This document shows, one piece after another, positions 47,693 through 60,624 of a stretch of 64,000 nucleotides of DNA. The notes below the pieces were generated by a model, which saw only the letters and a program-made list of their open reading frames with translations, searched no databases and was not told the origin of the DNA. The translations under genes and the position numbers were made by a program. The first letter of the stretch is position 1. Each line of letters opens with the position of its first letter. This DNA is from Volvox africanus (taxonomy: Eukaryota; Chlorophyta; Chlorophyceae; Chlamydomonadales; Volvocaceae): NCBI GenBank assembly GCA_030268105.1, contig BSDZ01000078.1, positions 4,081,001 through 4,145,000 on the forward strand. Direction: 5' to 3'.

Positions 47693-47697
47693 TTACA
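47693..47697 (-). terminator. TGTAA poly(A) signal of the ING gene
   Basis: TTACA on the plus strand reads TGTAA on the minus strand, only 20 bases past the ING stop codon. This implies a very short 3' UTR. Confidence 0.55.
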
Positions 47698-47717
47698 CCT
47701 TCAGCCGCTACCGCAAG

Positions 47718-49527
47718 TCAAACGCCCTTCTTGCCTTGCTTCTTGCCTAGCTTTTGCTCACCGCGACAAATAGGGCAGAACCATTTGCCGACAGGGTCTG
47801 CTTTAAGCCCGACACACTCGAAATGAAACCACTCGATCGTACAATCTGGATTGTCGCAGCCCACCATCTGCCCCGCAGACGGCTTGTTGCAGATACAGTA
47901 TGCCGGCTCATTTTCAATGGGCGCCAGCGATGCCGCCGTTCCTATATAAGGCAGCATAAGGGATGGAAGATATTTTAAACGATTCCTCCGTAGCCCTCTT
48001 GGTCAGCGAAATTGTCATAACGTGTATCCTTATAAGCTTGCCACAAGCACGAACTTTTCTCTGTAAGTACAGCCGCAACAACAACGCTCAATCTCCACGT
48101 GCAGACACAGGTTTTTCGACACCCATGTACGAGAGGGAGTCCATATAAGGCTCTAAAGGATTAACGCGAGGCACCTCGGACGAAATTGCTACCGGCCGTG
48201 AAACGATGGGTTTGCCCAAAATGGGAGTCCTGGGCCAGGCTAGGCCGACATTATTAGTAACTAGAGTGTCTCCCAACTGATGCATGTCGATCTAATATGA
48301 TTGATCATAACCAACAAATATTAACAAACCCAGACAACAATAAGGCAGCCTGCTGCCCTTCGACTCCCATAAGCATATACCTGCCGTCTCATCCTTGCGC
48401 CGGCCCCGCTTCTTCTTTGGTTCACTTGCTCGTGCAACCGCAGGCGGGTGCGCGCCCTGAAGTGTCGAGCAAATGGGTCATTACGATACTTTGGTTAGGA
48501 ACGGAGGCCATTACGCAACAGACATCCCAAGCCACACAAGCATGGAAGTGCAAGCCGCAAGCCACCAGACTCGCCTGGCGCCTCCCCCGCTCCCACAAGT
48601 GGGGCTGGTGCAAGCATACGGAGGAAACAACGATGGTGTCAATTCTGTATCGTGGAAATACTCGGACCCAGGACTGTCTCGTCGTCATGCGTGAGCATGT
48701 CATAACCCGCAAGAACTTCAAGGGTTGGTTTTTTACATCAACCCTTGCAATCAGCTAACGCGCAAAAATGCCAACAGGGAGGCCATAAGAACTGCCTAAC
48801 GCACTTTGGGCACCTCTAAGCCCAGCTTTTCGCAGGCTGTCTCGTCGTCCTCTAAGCCGAGCTCCCGGCGGTCCGTCTCAATCTCCACATCCAGCTGCCG
48901 TAGGTCTGAGTCAAGCTGGTTGATATGTTTGTCCATGAAATCGTAGATCTGATTGGCGATGTTAACCTGTGGAACAGAACATGTCGTATGAGCAGCACAT
49001 AACCGCCCGTTGGGAATGGAATCTTGGGCGAAAAGCCAAGCACGGACAGGCGAGGGTTACCCACCACAGGGTTATGTGCCTCTCTAAATGTGCCATGGCT
49101 ATGGTCCACGGACAATTACCCAATGACGCCTTCTTAGGGGGGTGACGCCAAATGCTGTCATATAACATGTTCCAGTCGCAGAAGCGGCAATTGCTTTCGT
49201 CGTTATGCCTAACATCTGTAACTTCGCCACAGCGTCGCCACGCTGCCTGTGGCCATCGCTGCTTACCTTCTCGTCTGCCAAACCCAGCAGGCGCTTGAGC
49301 GCTGACTCCACGTCGTACGTTTGCGCGGAATCATTCGCGATAGCAACCTTCTGTTTCTTGCTGGACTGCAGGCCCTTTTCAGCCAGCATTCGCTTGCAGT
49401 GATCATCAAGTTCACGATGAAGTGTCACAGCTTTCTCGTCTAAGTCGCGAATTAACGCAAGTCGCCTGCGCAGCTGCATTGGAACATCTGTCGCCCGGTC
49501 GATGAACTGCTTTAAGTAATCGGCCAT
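47718..49527 (-). CDS. ING-family PHD-finger chromatin protein
   Basis: Exons (minus): 49527-49267, 48966-48805, 48456-48381, 47941-47718. They give 240 residues, the usual size for ING4/5 and plant ING proteins. The N-terminal ING domain (residues 1-120) starts [20 protein letters not shown] and includes [20 protein letters not shown] and [21 protein letters not shown] short basic region follows ([13 protein letters not shown]), a likely nuclear localisation signal. The PHD finger (about 179-230) is [20 protein letters not shown], then [14 protein letters not shown] and [11 protein letters not shown]. It has the full C4HC3 zinc set and the aromatic/acidic residues that read H3K4me3 in this family. 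ING proteins recruit histone acetyltransferase or deacetylase complexes. The GTGCGT donor after exon 2 and the third exon (76 bases) were set by phase and the conserved KKKRGRRK block. Start context: a single clear ATG, divergent from the giant gene. Confidence 0.94.
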
Positions 49528-50088
49528 ACTTCCACGTGATAGAATCAAAGAAACCCTAAGATCACAGTACTCCTACACGTGTAAAATGTTTCAGCATAGT
49601 TTACGGCCCTCATGAAGGCCTTTGAAAATTGAAGAAGTCCACCCCAACGGTATCATATACAAATGGTCAATGATTTTTTCTAAGGTATTATACAGCCATT
49701 GATATGGCTATCCAAGGTTAGACGTCATTCCGCCAGTGGTATTGGTAACAGAAAATTATCCCGAAATACAAGACATTCACATGGACATTGTCTCAACGGC
49801 CATTCTTTGTTCAACAGGAGAGGATATTGTTTAACCTAGTGCGTTTCCTTGCAGTGTACTGATTGTTGTCGGCTCTTCGCACACCAAAAACGGTTGACGT
49901 ACGCCTGTTGTGCAAGGGCCAGCAAATCTCACAAATGAAGGCAGTGGAAAGCAAAGAAATGGTTGGGTAATCAGCAAAGCTAGTGTGCTGACTATTACAG
50001 CCTAAAACTGCGTAGCGTATTAGGCGCCAAGTGTTTGGCTGTTATTGCTGCCGCTTGTTTGAATTCTTAGATGCATCGACGCTAAAGC
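49528..50088. promoter_or_regulatory. Bidirectional promoter region (ING / giant gene)
   Basis: 561 AT-richer bases between divergent start codons. No coding signal or defined element was recognised; the role is inferred from orientation. Confidence 0.4.
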
Positions 50089-53048
50089 ATGTCAAGGCAG
50101 GGCAATCGCCTTGACGGATTAGGTGATGAGCCTTTGGGCTCTGACACGCTATACAAGTTGCGTGTCCTCCCCAAGCATAGAGCTCAGGAGGCAACGAATG
50201 CTACACAGGAGATTGCTATTGACATGCTTAAGAACGCGTATGGTGCGGCAATAAAGCACCTAGCGAAACCGGCAGTGTGCAGCCTTGTCCATTCGAGCGG
50301 GCTGAACTTCCCCACTGTGCGGACGGCCCTGCTGCTGAGGGGGCAACCTCCAGCGCAGGAGGAGATCCTCGCATGCGTCTGCGTCGCGGGAGTGCGGGAC
50401 CGATTATTGGTAAGCCCAGTTCCGGATTAGGCAACCCCGGTCCCGCCTCACGCAGTGGCGCAAAAGCAACGGCAGCGCCACGCACTTAAGTGTATGGAAT
50501 TCGTTTCATCAGGTTCCTTCGGATGGGCAGATCTAAAGCCCATTCATCATCCCGCAGGTCCTCTACAACGCCATCAACAAAACTGCGACAAAGCGAGTGC
50601 GGGACGTGCAACGAATTATGCTGCTGGGAGTCGCCAACGTAGCACGCGAGCGACTCAGTCATCCGGTGGGGAACATTGCACGAAACACACGCCACTTGCC
50701 AATAAGGCTCATATCCAGGCCCTAGCCAAAGCCCCAGCAGACTGCATACACCTTGTACGTTCCGTCTACCCTATGCCAGCATGGCTACATGGAATGCCAC
50801 ATGCGTCAATTTGGCCCCCACCCCGGCTCGTTCTCTGGGTGTCGCCCTCGCTCCTTGCTTAGTCACCCGTGCCTACCTGAAGGTCCAGGGCTTGCCCACG
50901 CATGTGCAAGAATGCCCACGTCAGCTCTGCTTTGCCCCATGTTGGCTGGCGCCGAAATCAACAGTACAGCTTCCATCTGACCTCCCACTTGACCATTGCG
51001 ATGTCCTCTATCTGGATCCTCCCCGGATCCGGATCCGGATCCAACGGCGCGGGAAGCAACAAATTACCCCTCCTCCCTCCTCGCTGGCCATGCATGGCCT
51101 CATCCCTTAACAAACCTGCCTGCAGTACGTCCTGGCAGTCGTGCACCCTGGCGAGAAGGAAGTCTTTGAAGGCGTGGGCTTTGCTGACATGAAGAAGCAG
51201 CTCAGGAACCTGCAGAGCAAGTATCCGGAACTGTGCAGCGTGGAGGAGCTCGCAAGGAAGTTTTGCTCGATGAAGGCTCAGATATGGATATTGCAGACTG
51301 AGGTGGGATCTACCCCCTCAACCCCCTACCACCCTGTAAAGTCTGTGACCGCCTGTGTGATGTGCTGGTGCTGGTACTGGTACTGGAGGGGAGGAAGAAA
51401 TTTAAGCAGAAAACTAGGAAAAGGAATACTATATCCTTACATGGTATAGTATATAATGTAAGGGAGCGGGCTGTGAGGGTTCACGTCGGAGACGAAACAG
51501 GGTTTAAGTTGTTGGCGTTTGAAAGCTGTCAACGAATGCAGGACGGACTGCCAGCAGCTTGTGTCCGACGCTCCAAGACCGTTCCTGCAATGCACACTGG
51601 TAAAATTAGTGCTGTACCACCATGGTGCTCCGCCATCCGTCCGGAGGATTAGGTAGTACCGGTAGTATCGAATCCATCGTCCGCTCCACATTCCACATTC
51701 CACATTCCACATTCCACATTCCACATTTCAAAGCGGGCTTTCTGAAGAAGGCAGCCTCCTCGTTACATATCCGGAACTGTTCACGGGGCATCCTGCCTTC
51801 CGCCCTCCCTGGCGTGATACCGTGCATTTTACATCACGTACTTGACGTGTTTCGGTCAGTTAGGATGAGGCCCGCGCCCTTTGTGTGCTGCGTCATGTCT
51901 CTCCTCTGAATCCTCAAATCGGCACAGTCGTCCATACTGGATATCTCCCGACCGGATGCCCTCAACCAATCCCAGGGTGCCAAGGCAGCTCTGGATGTAA
52001 CTCTGCAAGCACAACAGGCTCTCGGCAGCACCCATGTTGCTGCGGGGTCAATGCCGGGAACAACACGCGCAGCTGGAGGACCGCCGGCCACAGGACGTGC
52101 GTCAGGGAGCAATCCCCCTTCGGAAACAGGCCGGACGCCGTCGCCTACGGTAGCTGGGGTTTCGGAGCGAACTCGGGTGCCTCGCAGGCGCCCGCAGTCC
52201 GCATCAGATTTGGTGGCCGGGAAACTTCCACTCAGGGCCCCCGACAGGGACACCAGTGCCTCTGCCCGCATCCGCGGTGCGGTGCTCAGCAATGCTGCTG
52301 CTGCTGCCGGAACAGGGCGCGCAGCCGACGAGATAGGGCCTACAGCCACCGTCGCGGAGCGTGCTGAGCCAGCTGGTCCTTCTGGCAGCGGCATGGCACC
52401 GCGGGCAGCTGGCACCGCTGCAGGTGAGCGTGGGAAGGACTGTGTCAGCGTGGTCCTGAAGTCATCCTCACAACGAGCGGCGCCGGGGGCCGAACAGACA
52501 GCAGCAAGGCAGCAGCAGGGGATGTCTGAGGCCTGTCGAAAGCCGCTCCCAGAGGGCTGCTTGACCAGGGCCGGCGGGAGGGCTTTCCTAGGGATGGGTG
52601 TTCCGTCCGGATCGCCCAGCGAGATCGAGAGAGTGGGTAACCCGCATATTTCGAATGACGGCGGCCCTGATAAGGCGGCTGAAAATGCTTGTCGAGAGGC
52701 CGGCAGCAGCAGCAGCGATGATAACGAGGCTGAGAGTCAGAGTAATAGTAGTGCTAGCAGTGGCGCCAGCAGCACTGATGGGGATGACGATAGCAGTAGC
52801 ACCAGCTGTAGCAGCGTTAGTGACGAAGATGACACCAATGGGAGAAAGGGGGACATCTGCAGGGGATTTGTTCCCAGCCGTGTTAGCCCTTCACGACTGG
52901 GCTGCTGTCGTGCAAGTGACACTAGGGCTGGTGAGGAGACCGTCGTCCAGAAGGACTGCAAGCTGGTGAAGCAGACGCGGAAACAGGCCGCGCATACAGA
53001 GGCGGTCTCGGCTGCGCCTATGGCTGCAGCAGCAGCGCTGCAATCCCG

Positions 53049-53079
<31 letters not shown>

Positions 53080-56000
53080 TCCCACCTGATGACAGTGCCG
53101 GCTATGGTGAAGGAGGCGGAGACCGCACGTCGGACGCCAGCGGCAGGTCCAGAGCCCAACGCTAAGGTCATGAAGGCCAACCGAACCGCGGTTCCTCGAA
53201 GGGACGGCGTCAGCGACATTGTCGATGCGGCCACCGGTGACGTTGGCGGTGCCGGGCTCAGCGATCCCAACAGGGAGGCAGCCGTCTCCTTGCAAGTTGC
53301 ACCACCGCGGCCGCAGTTTCGGCCCGGCGAGGCGATGGACTCATCGATGGCACTTAGTCCCTCCCCGCAGCACCCAGGCCAGGAGGGCGACAACGAAGGG
53401 GTACATGTCGCTGGTTGCGGTGAAGAACCACCAGCGGGGGACCGGGGCCTGGGGCAGGCCCACGAGAAGGCCCCATCTTTGGAGACGCAGGCGACTGGGC
53501 ATGCGTTGGGGATGGGACTGAGACTGGGAACTGGCGGCTGCGTGGCGTCCCATGGAATGGTCGAAGGAGCTCCAGGAGGCAGGGAAGGGGATGTGGAGGA
53601 GGGGACAGCACCGGCAGCAGAGCAGCGGCCGGAGCCGCATCAGTCTAAGCAGCTGCAACAAGAAGTCCACCAGCAGCACCAGGAGGAGGAGAACCTGCAA
53701 TTAAAAGAGCAGCATCTGCTGCTGCTGCGAGAGCGGCAAGTACCGGCGCAACGGCTGCAGCAGCAGCAGCAGCCACAGCAGCAGCAGCAGCCACAGCAGC
53801 AGCAGCAGCCGCGGGAGCAGATGCCGCCTACAGGTACAGGTTTGAGGGATGTTGGTGGCGCCGTGATCTCAACCCGGCGAGTCCTGGTGGTGAGCGGCGG
53901 CAATGTCGCAGCCGCAGCTGTGGCGACTGGAAATGCGGCACAGGAGGTTCAGGAACCAGCTCGAAAGAAGACACGTTTTGCGCAGAAGGACATGTCAGCG
54001 CTTATAATACCTGACAGAAATGGCGGCACCAACGATGGTGTCGAAGGTCCTGGCACCATGCCTGAAACAGTAGCACAAGCAGCACCAGCACCAGCACATG
54101 CTGCTTACCCTGTAGCAGCACCCGCTCCTCCTCGGGGGCCGCTGCCATGGCGACGGCAGCGACGGCAGCAGCAGCACCCATGGCTTTACGACGACACCGG
54201 ACCCGGCTCAATAGCATTGCGGCTAGCGGCCGCCAAGGGCTTCGTTGGGAGGACCTTGCAGGTGCGACAGCCAGCTACGTCAGGAAAGCGGTCGGGTCCG
54301 TCCACCTGCGCCCCGGTCTCCGTCTCGCGCTCGCCACCTCAGACGTTGAGTGACTCGTGCCAGGTAGCGGGTGCAGCAACAGGCAGTGGAGCTGGGCCTT
54401 CCGAGCAGCAACGCCCGGGCGCGGGTGTTACCAATAGGGCAGGCCACATGACTGGCGGCACTGGTGGTGATGGTGCGACTGTTGGTTTGAAAGTCGGCCG
54501 TCTCAGCAACCCGAGGGAACCGTGGAGCGTGGAGGAACGCCAGGATGTCGCGGACCGGGTCGCGGAGGGCATCCTAGACCTGGTGGACTGGGTGGACGAG
54601 GCCGACGAGGAGGAAGTGGTGCAGGTACGGGGCTCGCACAAGCACATCGTCAACAGATCGAACCACTGCATCCATCCATCCATCCAACCTGGTTTCATGA
54701 TACCTATTTGGTGTAAATTATTTAATAAAACTATCGAGTAAATTGTTAAATAAATGTCCTCGTATGGGGCCGCTGAAGCACATGTAAGGTGTCTTAAGCA
54801 GCGGACGACCGTATCCTTGGGGATAGCCCATCGCGATGACGGGTTCCATCTCGGCTGCGACTCGTAAACCTGTTTGGGGCACGTGGCTACGCGAACAAAG
54901 AACACCAACCGTCCGGGGACGGTTGCTGGGTGCCAGCAGCAGCAGCAGCAGCAGCAGTGGCAACAGTGCCGACCTAGTCCATGGCGGGATCTGCGGAACG
55001 AAGTTGTTGTAGTGGCAGAGCTGATTTTCAATGGATTAGCTAGCTTTGAACCGGGATCCCAGCTTCCGCGGCTTCCACCACGAAAGCCAGCCCTAATTGC
55101 GTCGTGACACCAGCGCGAGGAATGCTCTTCTTGACCTTCTCCCTTGCAGGTCCTGATGATGCTTCGTAGCTGTACGAGGAGGGGCTCACTAGAAGCGCAG
55201 CCACCGCAGCAAAATCAGCCGCAGGAACTTCTTGCCAACCGTAAGCGTCCGCGTCATGCAGCTCCTGCTGACGAAGCCACCAAAGGGGCCAGCGCGGGTG
55301 GCGCTGAGTGTCAGCCCCGTGCTGCCGCCGGCCTGCTCGGCGGCGGCGGCGGCGGCACTCGCCTTTCTCAGCGACACGACTCCCCTTGTCGGTCGGAGCT
55401 GCCAGGCTTCGCTAGGGACCCACCTGAAGGAGACACGGGTCAGGCGTCGCTGACTTCCAACCCGGATGCGGTGGAGACAATAGAGCCCCGGGGAGGTCGT
55501 CCACCGCGTGCAGCTGCGTTGCTGGCGGAGCGTGTGTGGCGACGAGTGGACCCCCCAGACGCGGGCTTAGCTCAGAAAAGGCGGCGGCAGGATGATTTCG
55601 AATCATCTCGTGCAGTGGCGGCGGCCGGGGCAGGTGCAATTGCGGCCGCGGCAGGGAACGATCTGGCTCCAAGAGGATGCCCACCTGTAGGTCATCAGGT
55701 CGCAGGCTATAGAACGAGGGGGACGGGAGGGACAGGGCCGGGGACAGCGGGGCTTGGTGGAGTACAGCTGCTTGCGCGAACCCCTTCGCGATCCACGGCT
55801 GACCCGCAGCTCTCGCCGTGGATCCGGCAGCCCTCCACTGCGGGTTCACCCGCTGCTCGGCGACGCGTGTCAACGTTTCCTTGTTTGGCTGGCTCGTCAC
55901 CTGGCGGGTTGACTTCGCCGCATCGATCCCAACATCCGTTGCCGCTACCCCCACTGATGTCGCAGCAACAGCACCAACAGCACCAACATGAACAACAGCA

Positions 56001-58639
56001 ACAAGCACAGCAACAACAACAAGGACAGCAACAGCAACAAGGACAGCAACAACAAGGGCAACAGGAAAAACTAGGGCAGCAAAAGTTGCCCCAGCGACAC
56101 GATTCAGCTATCTGTTCACGACCCCCGGGCTGTGCTGCACAAGTTAAATTAAAATCCCAAGCAGCCGGCCCCCATCATCGGAGCCGTGCACCGCCAGTAC
56201 TACACACCTGTCAGCTGTCTGCGGCGGCTCAGCATGAGGCCAGAAACCTCCAGCCGCAGCCGCTGCATGAACGGCTCAAGGCGCCGGCGGCGGCATCGCT
56301 TGCGGAATGGGAGGGCATGGCGAACCGGGTACTCGACTACCTCCGGGTAAACCCAAGTGGGGGACGCTGAAGGGCACATGCGGGAAGGGTGTTTGGTTGG
56401 ATGCGTGGTGCAGACTCCCGTAGCGCCATTCACATGAAGTGCGTCTTTCAGACGAGCCGATTTCCTCCTCCGTCCCTCATCCCGGTGCATTCAGAGGTTC
56501 ATTTAGCCCCCCCCCTCGCATCCCCAGCACAGGGGGGCACAGGGGGTCCCCGGGGCTACAGGATGCCGATGCGGGTTCAGCCCACCTGACCTCTCCTTGT
56601 TCCCTGCATCCCCGGCAGTGCGGCTTCTGAAAGGGATCTGTCCAATCCCACGATACTTAGAACTAGCTTATGCGAGATGTTTTGATCTCCTCTGCCTCCC
56701 TCTGTGAATGGACGCACTGGTTTGTGGCACCGCCCACGTTGGATCCAATGGCGCAGGGGCAGCCGGCGGGTCTGTGGCATTCGCGTCCGTCTATCCTGGA
56801 AATGCTGGATGCGCTCCAGAGTGTCCGTCGGAAGGAGCTGAGAAAGGCTGCCGCGCAACCACCTCAGGGCCCATCAGCAGCAGGTGTTGCAATGACGCTG
56901 AGGTCAGCTGCAACCCCAAGGATCTCTGATGGCAGCACTGCAGCGGCATGCCGTGGTTCTGGTGAGCTGGACGGCGTGAAGGAGGACGTTGGGAAGCATG
57001 GCGGTGGTAGCTTCAGAGTGTTCAGTCACTATCAGTGCAAGACGCTCCTCCAGCAACTAGCCAACTCAAGGTACCCTGGTGGAGCTGTTATACAGCAAGT
57101 GCGCGACAAGCGATTCACCGTCCATTACTTCAGGTGCGTGGCTGCTGATTACCATTGTTCTTTGCTGTTTCAATTGGAAACTCATCATGATCACGCCATA
57201 TGTGCGATGCATGGGGATGACGCCATGGGCCTTACGGCTGTGCGGAAGAGGGGTCGCATTGCATTCATCTGGCCATGGTACCGCCGCAAGAGGCGCGCAC
57301 ATGCCAATATTGTTGGTGCTGCTGACCGTCATGATGATGATGATGATGATAGGAACCGCTGTGTTTGGGATATCATATTGTACCATAGCATATCACTATA
57401 TATATATATATATGTATACTTATATAACCAACATGTATATATGTTATTGTGTTATTATATATATGTTGTCATAGTATAGTATAGTATAGTATAGTATAGT
57501 ATAGTATAGTATAGTATAGTATAGTATAGTATAGTATAGTATAGTATAGTATAGTATAGTATAGTATAGTATAGTATAGTATAGTATAGTATAGTATAGT
57601 ATAGTATAGTATAGTATAGTATAGTATAGTATAGTATAGTATAGTATAGTATAGTATAGTATAGTATAGTATAGTGTAGTGTAGTGTAGTGTAGTGTAGT
57701 GTAGTGTAGTGTAGTGTAGTGTAGTGTAGTGTAGTGTAGTGTAGTGTAGTGTAGTGTAGTGTAGTGTAGTGTAGTGTAGTGTAGTGTAGTGTAGTGTAGT
57801 GTAGTGTAGTGTAGTGTAGTGTAGTGTAGTGTGGTGTGGTGTGGTGTGCTGTGATATAATACAAGATATTGGGCTGCTTCACCATACTAGCTATGTTGAT
57901 CCTGCTGCCGATGTTGCTGCTCCAGGCTGCACCCGTCACTCGACCAGGCGAGAGATGACGGAGACGACCCCGGTGCTGCGATGACAGGCGTAGCGTCGGG
58001 GCCTGCTGATCAGGGGGGACGTCACCTCGCCACTAGCGACCCACGGGGCGCACATGGCACCGCCGCTGCCTGCGGTACTGGTGGATTGGCGCCGAAACCA
58101 CCTAATTCCTTCGGGGCTCACTCTTTGTTCGTGCTCGAGGCATCTGCCGGTGCCAGCTTGCCACAGCAACCGAGATGCCAGGTTGGGGCTGAACAAAAAA
58201 GGTCGGTTAAGGGGGTAAATGCTTGGCTGTCACCGCTGGTGGCCGACCCCCATGCCTCCATGTTAGGTTCTACCACGGGCTCCAGGTCCCAGACCTTGAC
58301 CTCCAGGCCCTCATGCACCGCCACCACCGGCGCACGAGTACGGGGGGTGCTGGCAGATGCTGTCCGTCCGTCAACCTACTCGAGCTTGTTAGCCGCCGCC
58401 ATCACGGCGGCAACACCGCCGCCGCCAGAGAAGCGGCTGGGCGCCACGCCCATGGCCATGGACCTGACCAACGGGCTATGGTACCTGGGCGAGGTGATTG
58501 CGGCGGATCCAGCGGGTGACGAAGTGGAGTTGGTCTTCAAGGGCTTTGACGAGCCGGCGACTTGGCGATCGGTGACAGATGGCACCATGTTCTGGGGTAA
58601 CGAGGCCGATATCTCGTGGCACAACGTTTGTAAGTGCTG

Positions 58640-58673
<34 letters not shown>

Positions 58674-60624
58674 ATTATTATAATTATATAATTATATTAT
58701 ATTATTAATAAATATTATATATAATATTAATTATATATATAATAATCTATGATATGTATATCTATGATATGTATATTATTATATATGTGTGTAGGATAGG
58801 GGGGTACATCACCCGTGGCCACTAACCTGGCAGTCCCTACCTTCCCCGGTGTTTCGGGGCACCCTCATCCAGTCTCCCATGCCGACTTCTCCGAAATCAG
58901 TGGTTTTCCCAGGTTCAGCACCCACCACCAGCATCCAGCGGAATCTGCCGAATCAACTAAGGCGTCAACTCCGCTACTGGTCAGCTCGCAGGTCACTTTA
59001 ATTGGGGTCGTCACCGTCCATCGACATGGGGGCACCCTGCCCTTAACATTAGGGTCTTTGGCCCGCTCTCAGTCGGGGTAGAACCTGGAACTCCAGGGGC
59101 ATATTAGTCGTGCCATAACAGTCGTGCCCGAACACGTTATATAACAGTCGTATTATATATGTATATAGTATGTATGTATGTAAATAGTTTTTATGTTCAA
59201 ATTCATTGTGCATGTGCATATAGACCATACATGCAGCGAGTTGTGACAATGCCCAGCAGTCGCTCGGTTGTGTGAAGGGCAGATGCGGTACAGGAGAGAC
59301 GCTCACTTCTCGCATCGCAGTTAGTGATAATCGCCTTGTTGGGTGCTCCGCCACTACAGCCCCCTGAGGCTGGTGAGGGTTGTGAGGGGTAGTGAGGGTA
59401 ATGAGGGAGCTCTCTGAGGGTGATGCGCAACTAGCTGCATACCTGCAGCCAAACTCTCACAACTCGAGAAATCATCCCCAGCACTTTCTACAATCCTTCC
59501 TGACATGTGCCTGTGTGTTCATTCGGTGCGTGTCCCGACGCCGCCCAGACCGGCACGACGGATCCTGGTTGCCATTGCCTTGGAAGGAGCCTTTCAAGAA
59601 GCTGGGAATCGAAGAATTGCAGGAAGCCATTCTTTGGGCCGCCGCCGCCGCCGCCACGAAGTGCCGCAAGGTCCTCCGGCGGCGGCATCGGGGCAGCGGT
59701 CAGAAACTGTCAGGATCCGGGAACGGTGGTGCAACGCCAGCGCTCGTGTTGGCGTCACCAGTGCTTCCAGCTCCATTACCGCCGCCGGCTGGACCAGAGG
59801 ACCACTGCAACGAGCTGGCAGTGGCAGTGGCAATCGAGGCGGCGGAGGGGCCAAGTAAGATGGACCAAACATTGCTTGACGCAGTGCCGGAGTCTGCCGC
59901 CAGGGAGGTGGAGGAGGAGGAGGAGGAGGAGGAGGAGGCGCCGAGGGAGGTGTTGGCCGGGCCAACACCGATGCCAGAACGTCCAGCGAATAGTAACATG
60001 GAGGGGTTCTTGGCGGCACCGGCACCGGCACCGGCACCGGAAGATCTTGTTTTTCGCCCACAAGCAGCGCCGCTGCCAACATCAGGGCAGCTTTTTCTCA
60101 GACAAGCTACGGCTGATCAGCATGTGCCGAAAGCTTCAACGTCGGCAGAGAGTGCGATAATGAGCCCCTCGTTGACTCCCTCGGTATCTCTGCGCCTGGA
60201 AGCTTATATGGCCCCCATCACAGCCACGGGCGGTGGCGGCCGCACATCGACCGGTGCGTCAGGCTGGATCGGTCAGGCGCTCCTGGCGGCGTTCACGCAC
60301 TACAGGCTTCGCAGTGTCGGCACGTTGTCAGAGGAGGTGATGCTCGCGGGAAAAAAATGGGGCGTCTCGGACGCGTGTGGTGACATGGACTGGAGCGGTG
60401 GCGGCTCTTCTGATGTGACCCTTGGGCCACGACGCCACGTGCGGAAGCTGCAGAGCAGTGAGCAGGCTGGAGCTAGAGCGGATACGGTGATGGCGCACCT
60501 GGAGGAGGGAAGAGCTGCGGAGGCAGAGGCGGAGGCAGAGGTGGGCGCGGTTCCACAGCTAGCGGCCATGGATGGGACTCATGCTGGGGACGGGGTTCTT
60601 GACTTCATGGACATGGAGGCGTAG
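50089..60624 (+). CDS. Giant low-complexity nuclear-type protein with Tudor/Agenet-like C-terminal segment
   Basis: Exons: 50089-50409, 50558-50665, 51126-51302, 51928-54624, 55150-56346, about 56667-57133, 57926-58629, 59549-60624. They give about 2,248 residues with matching phases. Residues 1-202 are ordered and helical (DMLKNAYGAAIKHLAKP, RVRDVQRIMLLGVANVARE, FADMKKQLRNLQSKYPEL). Exons 4 and 5 (about 1,300 residues) are disordered: Ser/Asp-rich (52.7-52.85 kb), poly-Gln (53.05, 53.76-53.81 and 55.96-56.06 kb) and Ala/Pro/Gly. Ordered islands return at FRVFSHYQCKTLLQQL with VRDKRFTVHYFR, and at about residue 1825: LTNGLWYLGEVIAADPAGDE, VELVFKGFDEPATW, DISWHNV, then WLPLPWKEPFKKLGIEEL across the last intron. 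The latter resembles small beta-barrel Tudor/Agenet readers, suggesting a chromatin role (inference). I do not recognise the whole protein. The exon 6 acceptor (ACTAG before 56667) is weak. Exons 1-3 could belong to a separate gene, but phase and strand fit one. Introns carry a 378-base pentanucleotide array and a SINE-like insertion. Confidence 0.68.
51687..51729. repeat. Heptanucleotide (CCACATT)n array
   Basis: About six tandem units in the third intron of the giant gene. Confidence 0.85.
57471..57848. repeat. Two-block pentanucleotide array (TATAG)n then (TGTAG)n
   Basis: About 40 exact TATAG units (to about 57674) switch abruptly to about 31 TGTAG units (to about 57831) and then to a few TGTGG. 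The array lies in the intron between 57133 and 57926 of the giant gene. The first unit also forms the 20472-20534 array. Confidence 0.97.
58641..58784. repeat. TA-rich low-complexity tract
   Basis: TA dinucleotides, then irregular A/T-only sequence, directly abutting the SINE-like insertion in the last intron of the giant gene. Confidence 0.85.
58785..59136 (-). mobile_element. Dispersed SINE-like repeat, full-length inverted copy
   Basis: The reverse complement matches 30170-30520 across its full length with few differences. It starts at ATGTGTGTAGGATAGG beside a TA tract and ends at CCGAACACG. It lies antisense inside the last intron of the giant gene. High identity suggests recent spread. 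Confidence 0.78.

Noticed and set aside
57469..57939. Minus-strand 156-codon open frame with Tyr-Thr-Ile-Leu and His-Tyr-Thr-Thr-Leu repeats
   Set aside because: It is the mechanical translation of the TATAG/TGTAG microsatellite. A 5-base unit without stop codons stays open in any length; it lies in an intron.
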